Shown here in pieces: positions 51,501-59,926 of a stretch of DNA of 64,000 nucleotides. Positions within the stretch are counted from its first letter, which is position 1. Every line of letters starts with the position of its first letter. The position numbers were made by a program, and so were the translations under genes. The notes under the pieces were generated by a model. That model was not told where the DNA came from. It did not search any database and saw only the letters and a list, made by a program, of their open reading frames with translations. Where the stretch lies: the NCBI GenBank assembly GCA_013397455.1, contig VYZB01000297.1, positions 229,629 to 293,628 of the forward strand, read 5' to 3'. This DNA comes from Crotophaga sulcirostris (Eukaryota; Chordata; Aves; Cuculiformes; Crotophagidae).

Positions 51501-53813
51501 AATTGACATGTTTGGCTGGGACGGGAGGAGGAGATGGGGAATCTTTGTCTTTAACAGCCTCTGGCACAAGGCTCCTGGAGCCATCTGTTGTTCTGTGCAG
51601 AGGTTCATGTTACACACACAGGCCTGCTTGCTTTGACCTTGGGATTTGGGCATGCAATAGAGTTACCAGCACTTAATGAGTTACTGCCTGCAGGTGGGCC
51701 ACAGCAGGAGGCTGTGCATGGGGCTGGCATGCAGCAAGGTGTATCACACCTTAGGTAAGACCTCAGTGAAAGCAGAGGTGGTACCTTGGATCTGTGGTGG
51801 GGTTAAAAACGTGTGAAGAATCAGTTACTATCCTTCTTAAGCCTTCAGACGTTGAATGAAGCAAACTTCTGTCAGGCTCCTTGACCTTAAATGATTCCTG
51901 AGAGATGGGGGAGTTTGCTGGACCAGGCTGTAGATGCTTTGGCCAAGCAAATTCCACATCAGCACAGAAAGTTTAATGAATATGCATGTGAAATTCTTGT
52001 TTTCTGCCTGCCTCATAGCTGGCAGTTACATAAAACCCCAGCACATTCTGCTGCTTGGATTTCATCTGATATAGAAAAATTGAGTGTTGGAACTATGGAA
52101 GAAGCCTGAATATATCATGAAATCTTAGCCTTATAGGTGAATTAAAGGAATGAATGCATTTCAAATGCCAGCAGCCAAGATAATAAATACTCATTTCACA
52201 AGAGATGTATGGTGTGGTCAGCACTGAGTGCTGCAGTTCAGTGGTGCACAGAAGGGTTCAGGAAGCTCCTTCTTTTCCTGGTGAAATTCAGGCAGCAGGA
52301 AGAAACAACATCTCCCCAGGTGAAGTGAAGTATGATCCCTGCCTGGCTCTGAGACAAGGGCTATGAAACAGTTGTGCCATCATGCTCTCCTGTGGCTTCC
52401 CAGCCACATGTCAGCTCTCACCTGGCAGCAAAGGAGGGTTAGCTTATCAGCCTTATCCCAGTCTTCTTGTGAACTGAGCTCTGTGCAGAAGAAAAACCTG
52501 CCCTCCAGTCTTCACACCCAGAGCAGGAGAGAAACACACAAGGTGTGCCGAGTACTTAATGAAAGGATGTGGCTTGCAGGGTGGCCAAGGCGAGCTGGCA
52601 GGTGGCAGGGATGAAGGAGGCTTCGTGTTTCAGCAGAAAAAAGATTTCACCTGTGTCTGGTAGGGCAATGTCAGTGGAGAGCCTGGGAAAGAGCTCAGGT
52701 CAGCCAGGGTGCAGGGTAAGGTAGGGGAGATTGCAGAGGTGGGTGGGGGATGAAAGAAAGAAGAGTGATGAAGGGGAAGTCACTGCAATTGTGCATCCAG
52801 GGAGGGACTTGTAAGATGGATAAAAGAAAGTGGTTTTGAACTAGGTGGATAAAAAAGGCAGGGAAGAGTTTTCTGCAGGACGCAGAAGTGCTGCCTGCAA
52901 CGCTTTGGTGTCCTCATCTGACAGCTAAAGGCAGGTGCCTGCACCTACTCTGCCCCCTAGAGAGCTGCAATGCACCCGTCATGGTTCAGACACTTCCACC
53001 ACTCTCAGGCACTGGGGCAGAGCTGGAGCCATCCCCTTGCTTTCCTCACCCATGACTGGGTTCACCTAAGCTGTTGTCTCTCCCAACAGCACTTGAACAG
53101 TACCTTGAAATACTGGATTTTCTCATACTACTTATATACTGTGCTAAAATGTTTGTTTTCTCTGCTCTTGCCCGCTGCTGGACCATGAACTTGATACCCA
53201 TGCAGTTACTGTCAGCACCTGCCTGTCCCACCTGCTGGGTTGATGTGGGAGCCAGCGTACGTAAATAAACCCCAGCGCAGGCTTCCCTGCTGCCCTTGTC
53301 ACCTCAGAGCTCCCGAGTGACCCAGAGTCCCCAGGACATGTGCGCAGAAGGGATGAAGAGGGATAAAGAGATAGAAGAGAACAAGGGAGGTTTGAGGTGG
53401 ATCACCTGCAAGAGCCTCGGCGTGGGCAGGTGGAAGCTCAGAAGGAAGAGCGGGAAGGCAGCGAGGGTGCAGTGCAGGTATCAGCAAGACCCCTTTAAGC
53501 AGTTCATGATCTCCTCCAGGTGAACACCACCATTTCCCCCCACTAGGCACCATCACCACCCAGAAGAGCTGGCTCAGGAGGACAGTGGGTAGCGAGGCTT
53601 TGTTTTGATGGTGAGGAAAACGGGAGAGAAAGAGGGAGGCACTTACACAGGCTGGGAGGTGCTGAACAGGCTGCCGTCGTACCTTCGCCTGACGCCCCAG
53701 GCTGCCCCCGAGCTGGATGGCTGAGCGCGGCCTCGCGACTGGGCCCCCAACCTGGAGCGGCGAGGGCATGAATGGAATAAGGAGAAATACTCCGAATAGG
53801 AGAAACGGGTCAT
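36408..53813 (-). CDS. ASB2: ASB2 alpha form: ankyrin repeat and SOCS box protein 2 (spliced, 8 exons)
   Basis: Substrate receptor of a Cullin-5/Elongin B-C/RNF7 E3 ubiquitin ligase; known targets include filamins. The eight exons listed below join in frame to 1,761 bases, 586 residues plus stop; human ASB2 alpha, as I recall it, has 587. The start is the ATG at 53,813 ([16 protein letters not shown]), nearly identical to the human alpha N terminus. Order: a basic N-terminal linker, then about twelve ankyrin repeats (roughly residues 60-480), a linker containing [20 protein letters not shown], and the SOCS box (546-581) with BC box [10 protein letters not shown] and Cul5 box LPLP. Every junction has GT/AG and continuous phase. 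In mammals the alpha form is expressed in blood cells and induced by retinoic acid. It converges on FAM181A. Confidence 0.97.
36545..37281 (-). other. ASB2: ASB2 intron 7
   Basis: 737 bases with no repeat or other feature recognised. Confidence 0.85.
37282..37435 (-). CDS. ASB2: ASB2 exon 7
   Basis: 154 bases, residues 491-541, beginning [19 protein letters not shown] and containing [20 protein letters not shown]. The acceptor is TTATCCTTGAAG and the donor GCAG|GTATGG, the weakest donor in the gene. This is the conserved linker between the last ankyrin repeats and the SOCS box. Confidence 0.95.
37436..39563 (-). other. ASB2: ASB2 intron 6
   Basis: 2,128 bases. Contains a short 14-bp tandem repeat at 39,200-39,241 and a 155-codon minus-strand frame at 37,717-38,184 that has no family resemblance and is probably chance. 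Confidence 0.85.
39200..39241. repeat. 14-bp tandem repeat, three copies
   Basis: The unit is CCCATATGCTACTG. CATATG occurs at 39,202, 39,216 and 39,230. It lies within ASB2 intron 6. Confidence 0.75.
39564..40125 (-). CDS. ASB2: ASB2 exon 6 (largest; C-terminal ankyrin repeats)
   Basis: 562 bases, residues 303-490. The acceptor is CCGGCAG|GATAG and the donor TACAG|GTAAGC. It encodes several ankyrin repeats, with the motifs [35 protein letters not shown] and [20 protein letters not shown], then [20 protein letters not shown]. The first codon is split (GA|G) across intron 5, so the true residues before Met are E-I-V-S. Confidence 0.96.
42958..42979. repeat. (CTTT)n microsatellite
   Basis: Five CTTT units in ASB2 intron 5. 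Confidence 0.8.
43526..43750 (+). repeat. CR1 LINE 3' fragment (antisense to ASB2)
   Basis: About 225 bases of main-subfamily CR1 on the plus strand: AGGAAGAAGTTCTTCACTGA, GAGGTGGTGGAGTCGCCGAC, GGTTGGACTTGATGATCTCA and a TATACTGTGATACTGTGTGA tail. It lies in intron 5 of ASB2. Confidence 0.92.
45125..45296 (-). CDS. ASB2: ASB2 exon 5
   Basis: 172 bases, residues 246-302. The acceptor is TTCCTAG|GTGCTG and the donor TTTGCGA|GTAAGT. It encodes [20 protein letters not shown] and [19 protein letters not shown], then [13 protein letters not shown]1 insertion ends only about 118 bases upstream of the acceptor. Confidence 0.96.
45414..45785 (-). repeat. Older-type CR1 LINE 3' fragment (sense with ASB2)
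   Basis: This copy has the classic avian CR1 end: ATAGAATCATAGAATGGTTT, GGGTTGGAAAGGACCATGAA, then CACCACCCTCAGCAAAAAAA and CCATTACTCCTTGTCCTATG. It differs from the GATACTG-tailed subfamily of the other copies. It is transcribed in the same direction as ASB2 and sits immediately upstream of exon 5. Confidence 0.95.
47673..47850. repeat. 101-bp tandem duplication
   Basis: The block from AGAGAGCACCATA to GTGTCTAGATCATGGTC occurs at 47,673-47,749 and again at 47,774-47,850, offset by 101 bases, with roughly 90% identity. A short partial copy of AATTAGAGAGC lies between them. Confidence 0.8.
48019..48264 (-). CDS. ASB2: ASB2 exon 4
   Basis: 246 bases, residues 164-245. The acceptor is CCAAACAG|CTTGTG after a long T tract; the donor is TGTG|GTGCGT. 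It encodes three ankyrin repeats: [40 protein letters not shown] and [20 protein letters not shown]. Confidence 0.96.
48265..48406 (-). other. ASB2: ASB2 intron 3
   Basis: 142 bases, GTGAGT to CAG, with a T-rich acceptor tract. Nothing else is present. Confidence 0.9.
48407..48562 (-). CDS. ASB2: ASB2 exon 3
   Basis: 156 bases, residues 112-163. The acceptor is TTATTCACAG|CGTAC and the donor ACAAAG|GTGAGT. It encodes [20 protein letters not shown] and [20 protein letters not shown], two ankyrin repeats very close to the human protein. Intron 3 is only 142 bases. Confidence 0.96.
48563..49265 (-). other. ASB2: ASB2 intron 2
   Basis: 703 bases, GTCAGT to TTCACAG, no recognised repeat. Confidence 0.88.
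49266..49432 (-). CDS. ASB2: ASB2 exon 2
   Basis: 167 bases, residues 56-111. The acceptor TTTTAAAG|AGAAATT is chosen because the alternative AG two bases later gives an immediate stop; the donor is AAAAG|GTCAGT. It encodes [20 protein letters not shown] and [20 protein letters not shown], the first ankyrin repeats. Confidence 0.95.
49433..53646 (-). other. ASB2: ASB2 intron 1
   Basis: 4,214 bases common to both transcripts. A 203-codon plus-strand frame at 49,921-50,532 is rich in low-complexity Ser/Thr/Pro and has no domain; it is probably chance. No CR1 copy is present. Confidence 0.85.
53647..53813 (-). CDS. ASB2: ASB2 exon 1-alpha (coding part)
   Basis: 167 coding bases from the ATG to donor CAGCCTGT|GTAAGT. 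It encodes [16 protein letters not shown], then a basic, serine-rich linker ending [14 protein letters not shown]. An internal acceptor (CGCTCCAG|G at 53,751) lets the last 105 bases also serve as exon 2 of the beta transcript in the same frame. The exon is GC-rich, and a 271-codon frame overlapping it (53,299-54,114) is only a shadow. Confidence 0.95.
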
Positions 53814-53983
53814 GCTGAGGCAGAAGCAGAGACAGACATCCACAGGGACAGAGCGAGAGAGCCTGCCGGGCAGGGCTTTGAATAAAAGCAGATGGCCACG
53901 GCTTGCTCTGCGCTGGATTCAGCTGCTCGCTCGGCTCAAGATTATTTTTGGCCCTCTGAGGAAGCGTCAGGGGATTCAAATGA

Positions 53984-53993
53984 CCATATAAGA
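53984..53993 (-). promoter_or_regulatory. CArG/TATA-like element upstream of ASB2 alpha
   Basis: CCATATAAGA on the plus strand (TCTTATATGG on the minus strand) is one base from the SRF consensus CC(A/T)6GG and also reads as a TATA-like box. It lies about 170 bases upstream of the alpha start codon. A MEF2-like CCAAAAATAA is nearby (53,942-53,951). A promoter role is inferred. Confidence 0.25.
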
Positions 53994-54047
53994 CAACAGT
54001 GAGGTTAACCCTACCACCACCACCACACAGGAAGCAGACACGAGGCG

Positions 54048-54065
54048 AGGTGACAGTCATCACCT
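54048..54065. promoter_or_regulatory. Inverted AGGTGA half-sites upstream of ASB2 alpha
   Basis: AGGTGA and TCACCT flank six bases (CAGTCA), an inverted repeat of nuclear-receptor-like half sites about 240 bases upstream of the alpha start. Mammalian ASB2 alpha is retinoic-acid inducible, but this is not the standard direct-repeat response element, so the link is speculative. Confidence 0.2.
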
Positions 54066-55334
54066 CCGAAGTGCCGCGCAATGCGGTTGGAGGTGGGGGC
54101 AGAGGAGGACCCAAGGGTCCCTGGGTGCTGGATCCACTTCCAGCTTGGCTCTCTCAAGGTGGTAGAAGAGTTCAGCAACTGTACAGATCTGGAGCTACAA
54201 GCTGCAAAAGTTTTGTCTCCAGTGGGAAGTCAAAAGCTGCTTGACTGAGACGAAGGTAGGACAGGTTAATGTGCAGAACTGCAGATGCTGACTTTTGCCA
54301 AAATAGCAGGTGTCAAAGGACACCTGAGGAGGATAGGACCAAATAGCCAGGGAAGCCCTTGTTCTCCTCCATATCTGGTCTCTGCAGCAAAGCTGACAGT
54401 ACAAGTGTGGGGTAACAACTCTGAGAAGCCATGACCTTTGGTGGGAGCAGGACTCCCTGCTGTAAAGCATCCTGATTCCACAGCTATGAAACATTCTTAC
54501 TGCTAATGAAATTGTCCACAGTTTCCCAGGCTTGGAAACCAAGCAATCACAGGTGGAAATGAGTGAGGCATCAGAGGATGGTGGAGTTATGAGGGAGAAG
54601 GAGGAACGAAACTCAGTTACTCCCAGCTTATTAAAAAAATTCATTTAAAAGAATATTGTTCCTTGGTTTTGGGATGACTTTGTAACTTATTCCCTCACCC
54701 CTTGAGAGATCTGCCTTTTAACAAATGAAAGGAGAACAATGACTGGGTTTGAAACTGTCAGCAGGTCACTGTAACCCACAGCCCAGCATTGCAGGGGAGG
54801 GGGTGCCATGATGCTTTGGCGTTTGGAGATGCCCTTGGCTGAGAGCAGTGTGCCTGAGGTCAGACTCTGATCTGAAATAACTACATCCTTTAAAGACTGC
54901 AGTATCTAGAAGGTAGGCAGCTCCCACTGTTTTATATGCCTGTTTTTGGCCTCTCTCCTATGTTTTCCCATAACGAATGCTGTGCTCCCTTTCTGGCAAA
55001 ACCTAAGCTGGGCATGCAAAGTGGCCTCGTGGGGGAAATGAGCCGCAGGCATCAGCAGGGCTCCTGCTGTTCAGGAAAGCCTGCAGCAGCGCCCCTTTTC
55101 TTATTTTATTTGTTGCTTAAAACAGCAAGCAAATTCTCATTTCATTGGGAGGGCGTAAATTGTTGACCTCATTGGATTTATAGCAGACTCCAGCTTTCAA
55201 ACTAATGACAGACTCGCCGAGCAGCCGCTTGGCAAAGCTAATTAGAAAGCACGTGTTTAGGCAGGGGGAGCTGTTTTTCTCTTCCCAGGCAGGGTGTTTA
55301 TTGGGATAACCCAGCACAGGCTGTGCTCACTCAC

Positions 55335-55579
55335 CTTTGCCACGGGTAGATACGGTAGGGAGGGTTGTGGCTGCTGGCGTGGCTCGTGGCAGCTGCCTCA
55401 CCAGGACCTGCCACCAGCGACTTCTGGTGGCTCTGGGCAGCTGGCTGACCCGCGGCGTCGTCTTCCAAGCTCTGCTGGATGGCCATCTTTATAAGCTCAT
55501 CTTCACTCAAGCTACTGTATAGACTGTATTCCTCACAGCCTATTGTTTGTCTTTGAGTATTTGCTGCCATCGTAGCCAT
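55335..55579 (-). CDS. ASB2: ASB2 exon 1-beta: ubiquitin-interacting motif exon
   Basis: 245 coding bases from the ATG at 55,579 (MATMAANTQRQTIGCEEYSL) to donor GGCAAAG|GTGAGT. Residues 25-40, SEDELIKMAIQQSLED, form a ubiquitin-interacting motif with the key Ala33 and Ser37 and the acidic start. The exon ends PPYRIYPWQR, matching the human beta exon end. Joined to 53,751 it gives a 647-residue protein (the human beta form is about 635). This is the form expressed in muscle in mammals. A second in-frame ATG lies three codons later. Confidence 0.94.
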
Positions 55580-56831
55580 TCTTCTTTTTATTTTTTTTTT
55601 TGCTTTCCTATAAAAGAAAATTGTGATCATCAAAATCTGGAAGAAGAAACTTGGCTATCTTGTACTTTCATTCAGCTCTGCCTCTTGATTAGGCTGACTA
55701 GAAAACCTTTCACCAAATAGAAAACATTGTCAGCTAAAATCTGCATGTAAACCTAATGAACCAACTCCTTTCTGTCACATAGAAGTAGATGATTTATCTG
55801 GTATTTTAAAAAAGGGAAGGGAGGTGCTGCAAGCAAGGCAGGTTTTTATCAACGTAGTCTGGTTACCAGAGCTCAAGAGAAAAGTGAGTTAAGGAAATCC
55901 CCATAAGATTAAAGAGATAAAGCTTTGAAATCAATTTATTTAGGAGAACGCCAATGAACATCTCATTTTGTCATTTGTGTTTGTTTGTTTTATTTTTTGC
56001 TCTATTGCAGAAAATGAAGGCAAGAGATTTGTCTGCTGGTTTTCTGCAAGATCAGGTTCTTCATCATGAAGTGTAAAGACACTATGTGGAATAATTTTTT
56101 TCACCTTATCTGGAGATCTCTCAAGCAACATGCAAATCTATTCTTTGAAGTGACTTTGTTTCACTCAGCTAGGAAAGCAACACAACACTGCTCAGTTTCA
56201 CTTCTGATTTTTTTTTTTTTTGCATTTCACAGAACAAAGTTCAAGGTCATGAGCTTTAAGACTTACAGTCAGACTCTTTTCTAAAAACCCGTGGTTGAGA
56301 GATGGAAATGAGAGAAGGGGGAAACATCAAAGCACACTCAGCATTCACAGAATGACTGTGAACCATCACTGCAGTGTGGATTCAAAAAAAAATAAAGACA
56401 ATCCAAAATACTGTGGTATTTCCAGCAGTGATAGGGAAGTACTGATGCCATGGATGGTTTGCTGCTCTAGCAGGTTCTCATCCAGATGCCAGAGAGCACT
56501 CTGGCTACCAGTGTTCAAGAGGCAGGGGCTTATTTTGTGGGAGGAGATGGAAAAGCTTGGCTCTTCTACGAACATGGCAGCCAAGGGGTAACGGGTTCTC
56601 TTTTTATAAACACACCAGTGAGCAAGAAATGTAAAATACTGGAGGATGCTGGGATGAGGAGCAATGGGTACGAGCTGCCTGTGGACAGGGCAGGCAAGGA
56701 GAGGGAGCCAGCAGACAGGTACTGGGGAGGCATTGTCCCCCAGGCACAGGCAGCTGAGTGTACCAGCATGGTTGTCCACAAAGCTGCCTGTGTCCCACCC
56801 TGGGGCTGTCAGTCCCTGCTGCAGTGATGCC
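55580..56831. other. ASB2 upstream flank
   Basis: Beta 5' UTR and possible promoter sequence, AT-rich, with T-tracts at 55,590-55,601 and 56,208-56,221. No clear TATA box is seen on the minus strand. Open frames near 56.4-56.8 kb overlap on both strands and are not convincing. Confidence 0.4.
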
Positions 56832-56872
56832 ACAGTATCACAGTATTACAAGGTTGGAGAGGACCTTTGAGA
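56832..56872 (-). repeat. CR1 LINE 3' end, about 40 bp
   Basis: CACAGTATCACAGTATTACA followed by AGGTTGGAGAGGACCTTTGA, the antisense terminus of the main CR1 subfamily. Confidence 0.85.
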
Positions 56873-56971
56873 TAATTTTTTTTAAGAAAATAATACAATT
56901 TGAAGAAAACACAAGCACTTAAATCAAGCCATAAGTAACATAAAATCACAGATTTAAGCTTTTCATTTCAG

Positions 56972-57147
56972 AAATGGTGATATTTCCCCCATCAACAGCC
57001 ACATCAGACTCCAAGCACACCCCAGAAGAAGTGGAAAATGTTCAGGTTAAAGGAAAGCCCAGCAGATTTCAAATTGACGTTATGACTTTGAACGACGAAG
57101 GATTTATTTCAGCCATGAATGCTGCCAAAATAAAAACTTCTGTTGCA
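56972..57147 (+). other. Exon-like open segment, unidentified
   Basis: A good acceptor (GCTTTTCATTTCAG) is followed directly by ATG at 56,974 and an open frame of 170 codons. The first 58 codons look protein-like (TPEEVENVQVKGKPSRFQID, then VMTLNDEGFISAMNAAK) before the composition becomes intron-like. A possible donor, TTGCA|GTAAAT, lies at 57,148. RFQI fits the RFx(V/I) pattern bound by the kinases SPAK/OSR1, but the motif is short. I do not recognise the gene; chance is possible. Confidence 0.2.
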
Positions 57148-57149
57148 GT

Positions 57150-59711
57150 AAATAATACAACCCAATTTTGTTGGGATTTCTTTTTTTATTTTCAGCCAGA
57201 TCTCTCATGGCTCATGTTAGTTACCTTCTCCAGTGAGAGCTGGTCTGCTTCAGCTCTGCTGTGGCAAGGAACTAATCCCAGGCATCAAACCACTGATAGC
57301 ACCTGTATGGAGCTGCTGCCCACCCCAGTTGCTCCAGTACCTGTCCTTGGCTGCACTCCAGCCTGCAGCTGGCTGAGAACCATGACACAGCTTTGTTTTC
57401 CTGGCAGTTTCTGCTGCTGCTGGGCTTGTTCAGCTCCTGGCATGCAGGGCAACCCTTTCTGTCAGCTCATGTACTCACTCAAGTAACTGGTGCTCTGCAG
57501 ATGTGTGAAATGCACGGGCTGGAGTCAGAGGGCTTCTGTGCAGCACCCAGCACTGCAATGCCTAAATGTAGGGACCTGGCCCTGGTGGTGACTCAGAGAC
57601 CTAAACCAAGCAATTAATGAAGGGCAGAATCTGAGCATAAGCTCTTAATGGAGATGATGCACAGTGACTCTTTGGAGGAGGCAAGAATGGAGATGAAAAT
57701 GCTCCTCTCCGAGGGCAAACTGCACCAGTGGGCCATGGGGTACAGATTCCTCCTCTTTACCCTTCTGAGCCCCACTGCCAGCATCCTGACAGCACAGGAG
57801 GCAGAGCAGGCAGAAAGTCCAGCTTCACTGTCCTTCTGAGCTGAGGGCTGGAGTCCCTCCATGGGCAGGTAGGTCTTTGAGGGGTGTACAGGAGACCCCT
57901 GCCAGTGTGGATCTGCCCTCTGGAACAGAGGAGCTAACTGATGTAGGTGCTTCACTAAATCCAATGGATCTAGGTATAAAGACCGTTTCTGGGCATCTTC
58001 CCCTCCCTCCTTATTTTGTTTCACACCTTGTGAAGGCACAGGGAGGCAAAAGGAAGATTTTGAGTTTGGGGATCACTCCTATTTCACTCTCTAATTCTTT
58101 TAAATGGGTCCCACCCACTCTCAGAGAAAAGGAAGAACCTCCCTTGCATGTTGGTGATCCTCACTAATCTAAATATTTTGACAGGAATCACACGGAGTAC
58201 AGAAACAACAGTCCTGGCTGCAGCTCCTGCCACTGACTCATTCTGTAGGAAGAAACACCGTGAGGCCCAAAATAGAAAAAGCTTTCAGTTCTGTTCATGT
58301 AACTGGCACAGCCCTGACAAGGGTGTGAGGGTCTCATCCTGGGGCTGCAGGAGCTTTTGGGTTGGTCCTAATAACCATGTACAACTTTGGCTGTCCTGAC
58401 CTGTTGCAGAGATGGTTCCAGTTGGGCTTGAAGAAGTTCTTGCTTCCCTCCACCTGTCTCCCCCACCTTGGACTGGTCTGCGTAGCATCTGAGCTTGGCA
58501 GGAGGTATGACACGTGCCTCTTCCCTACAGATTGCTGTGAAACAGCCCCGAGCAGAGCAACGCAGAGCCACCACCCTCCCTTTCCACCTGGAGATGCTTT
58601 TGGTTGAAGCTGCAGAACCACAAGGCTCAGGCACTGTTTCAAACTATTTCTGCAACAAGCTACAGTGAGCCAGCTGAGCTGCAGCAACTGGCCAAGTGCG
58701 TGCCCTCAGCTGGAGGTTAATGCAGCACAGCCTGACTCACTTCAACTTTCTTTCACTGTGGCTGAGCGCCGTGCCATCGCCTGGTGCTGCTGCAGCCACT
58801 TGGTCCTATCCTGGCTCAGCTGACACAGCAGAACTAAGGTAACCCCATCTGTGGCCAGTGGTGAACTACCACAGTGTTGTGAAAGCCCACTAGGCTAACG
58901 CTCTATAAGCTAGGAGCTTCTGTAATGAAGATGTGAAAAAAAAAATAAATAAAAAAATCAGTCTCTGTTGCTAGGAATAGTTGAACCAGTTTGAGTAGGT
59001 AAGATCTGGCCAAAGTGGTCTTTCTAAATGGAGCTTGAATCTGTTTGCTTGCTCTAAGCCTGCTTATTGTAGGTTTAAAGTACTGAAATCAGATGGATGA
59101 GTTAAATGCTCGGTTTAGTTTTCAGTCTAACTTTAGGTTTGGGGGGGAGATTTTAATGTTTGGCTGTCGCCTGCCCTTCTCTGGCAGCCCAGGAGCTCCC
59201 CTCCCATGCAGGCAGCACACAGCCTTGCATGTGCTGTGAGAGCAGAACCTGATTTTTAAGGCTGTGGGTATAGCACCCTTCTTATTCCTTAGCGACTGCT
59301 TTGCCTTCAGGTCTGAACGGCTTCACCAGTGATCTCTCTTGGCAGAGACAGGATCCTGCTGCCTCTGCTGCCTGCCATCCAATAGCTCAGTCTGACAAGG
59401 TCTTCTGGATCTAAATTTATCATAATTTTCACACATCATCTTGATTCTTAATTTTACTTTCCCTGTTTCAGTGGAGTTTGTTTATTTAGATGTAGGAATG
59501 AGGTCTGTGCCATACAGAGGTAACTCATACACATACACATATACCTACAGAGGTAACTCTGCTGCATCCAGCAACCAGAAGGGAAGGTTAGACATGAAAT
59601 GCTTTTACCAGTGCCAGACTGTGGTGCTCTGTCCTGTTAGCAAGCAGCTGTACCTGGGAGATCTCTGAAACCAAAGGTACCACTCACCAGAGTGACTACT
59701 AGTAACCAATT
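57150..59711. other. Non-coding stretch
   Basis: Intergenic sequence of mixed composition with overlapping short open frames on both strands around 57.6-58.7 kb. No gene is recognised. Confidence 0.45.
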
Positions 59712-59926
59712 GCAGTATCACAGTGTCACAGTGTCACAAGGTTGGAAAGGACCTCTGAGATCATCAAGTCCAACCTATGACCCAACACCAACACCAACCC
59801 ATCATCTAAACCATGGCACTGAGTGCCTCATCCAATCTCCTCTTCAACACCTCCAGGGCTGGCGACTCCACCACCTCCCTGGGCAGCACCAATCACCCTT
59901 TCAGTGAAGAACTTTTTCCTAACGTT
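59712..59926 (-). repeat. CR1 LINE 3' fragment with internal deletion
   Basis: Antisense main-subfamily CR1 with an extended tail (CAGTATCACAGTGTCACAGTGTC). Compared with the 21,564 copy it lacks about 14 bases (TGCATTCCAATGGT) after CTCCCTGGGCAG. Confidence 0.92.

Larger units (their letters stand above)
53752..55334 (-). other. ASB2: ASB2 beta-specific first intron and alpha promoter region
   Basis: 1,583 bases from the beta-exon donor to the internal acceptor in exon 1-alpha. It contains the alpha start codon, its 5' UTR and its presumed promoter, so alpha expression would need an internal promoter here. Confidence 0.75.

Noticed and set aside
53299..54114. 271-codon minus-strand frame
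   Set aside because: It overlaps ASB2 exon 1-alpha in a different frame within GC-rich DNA. The ASB2 frame is clearly the real one.
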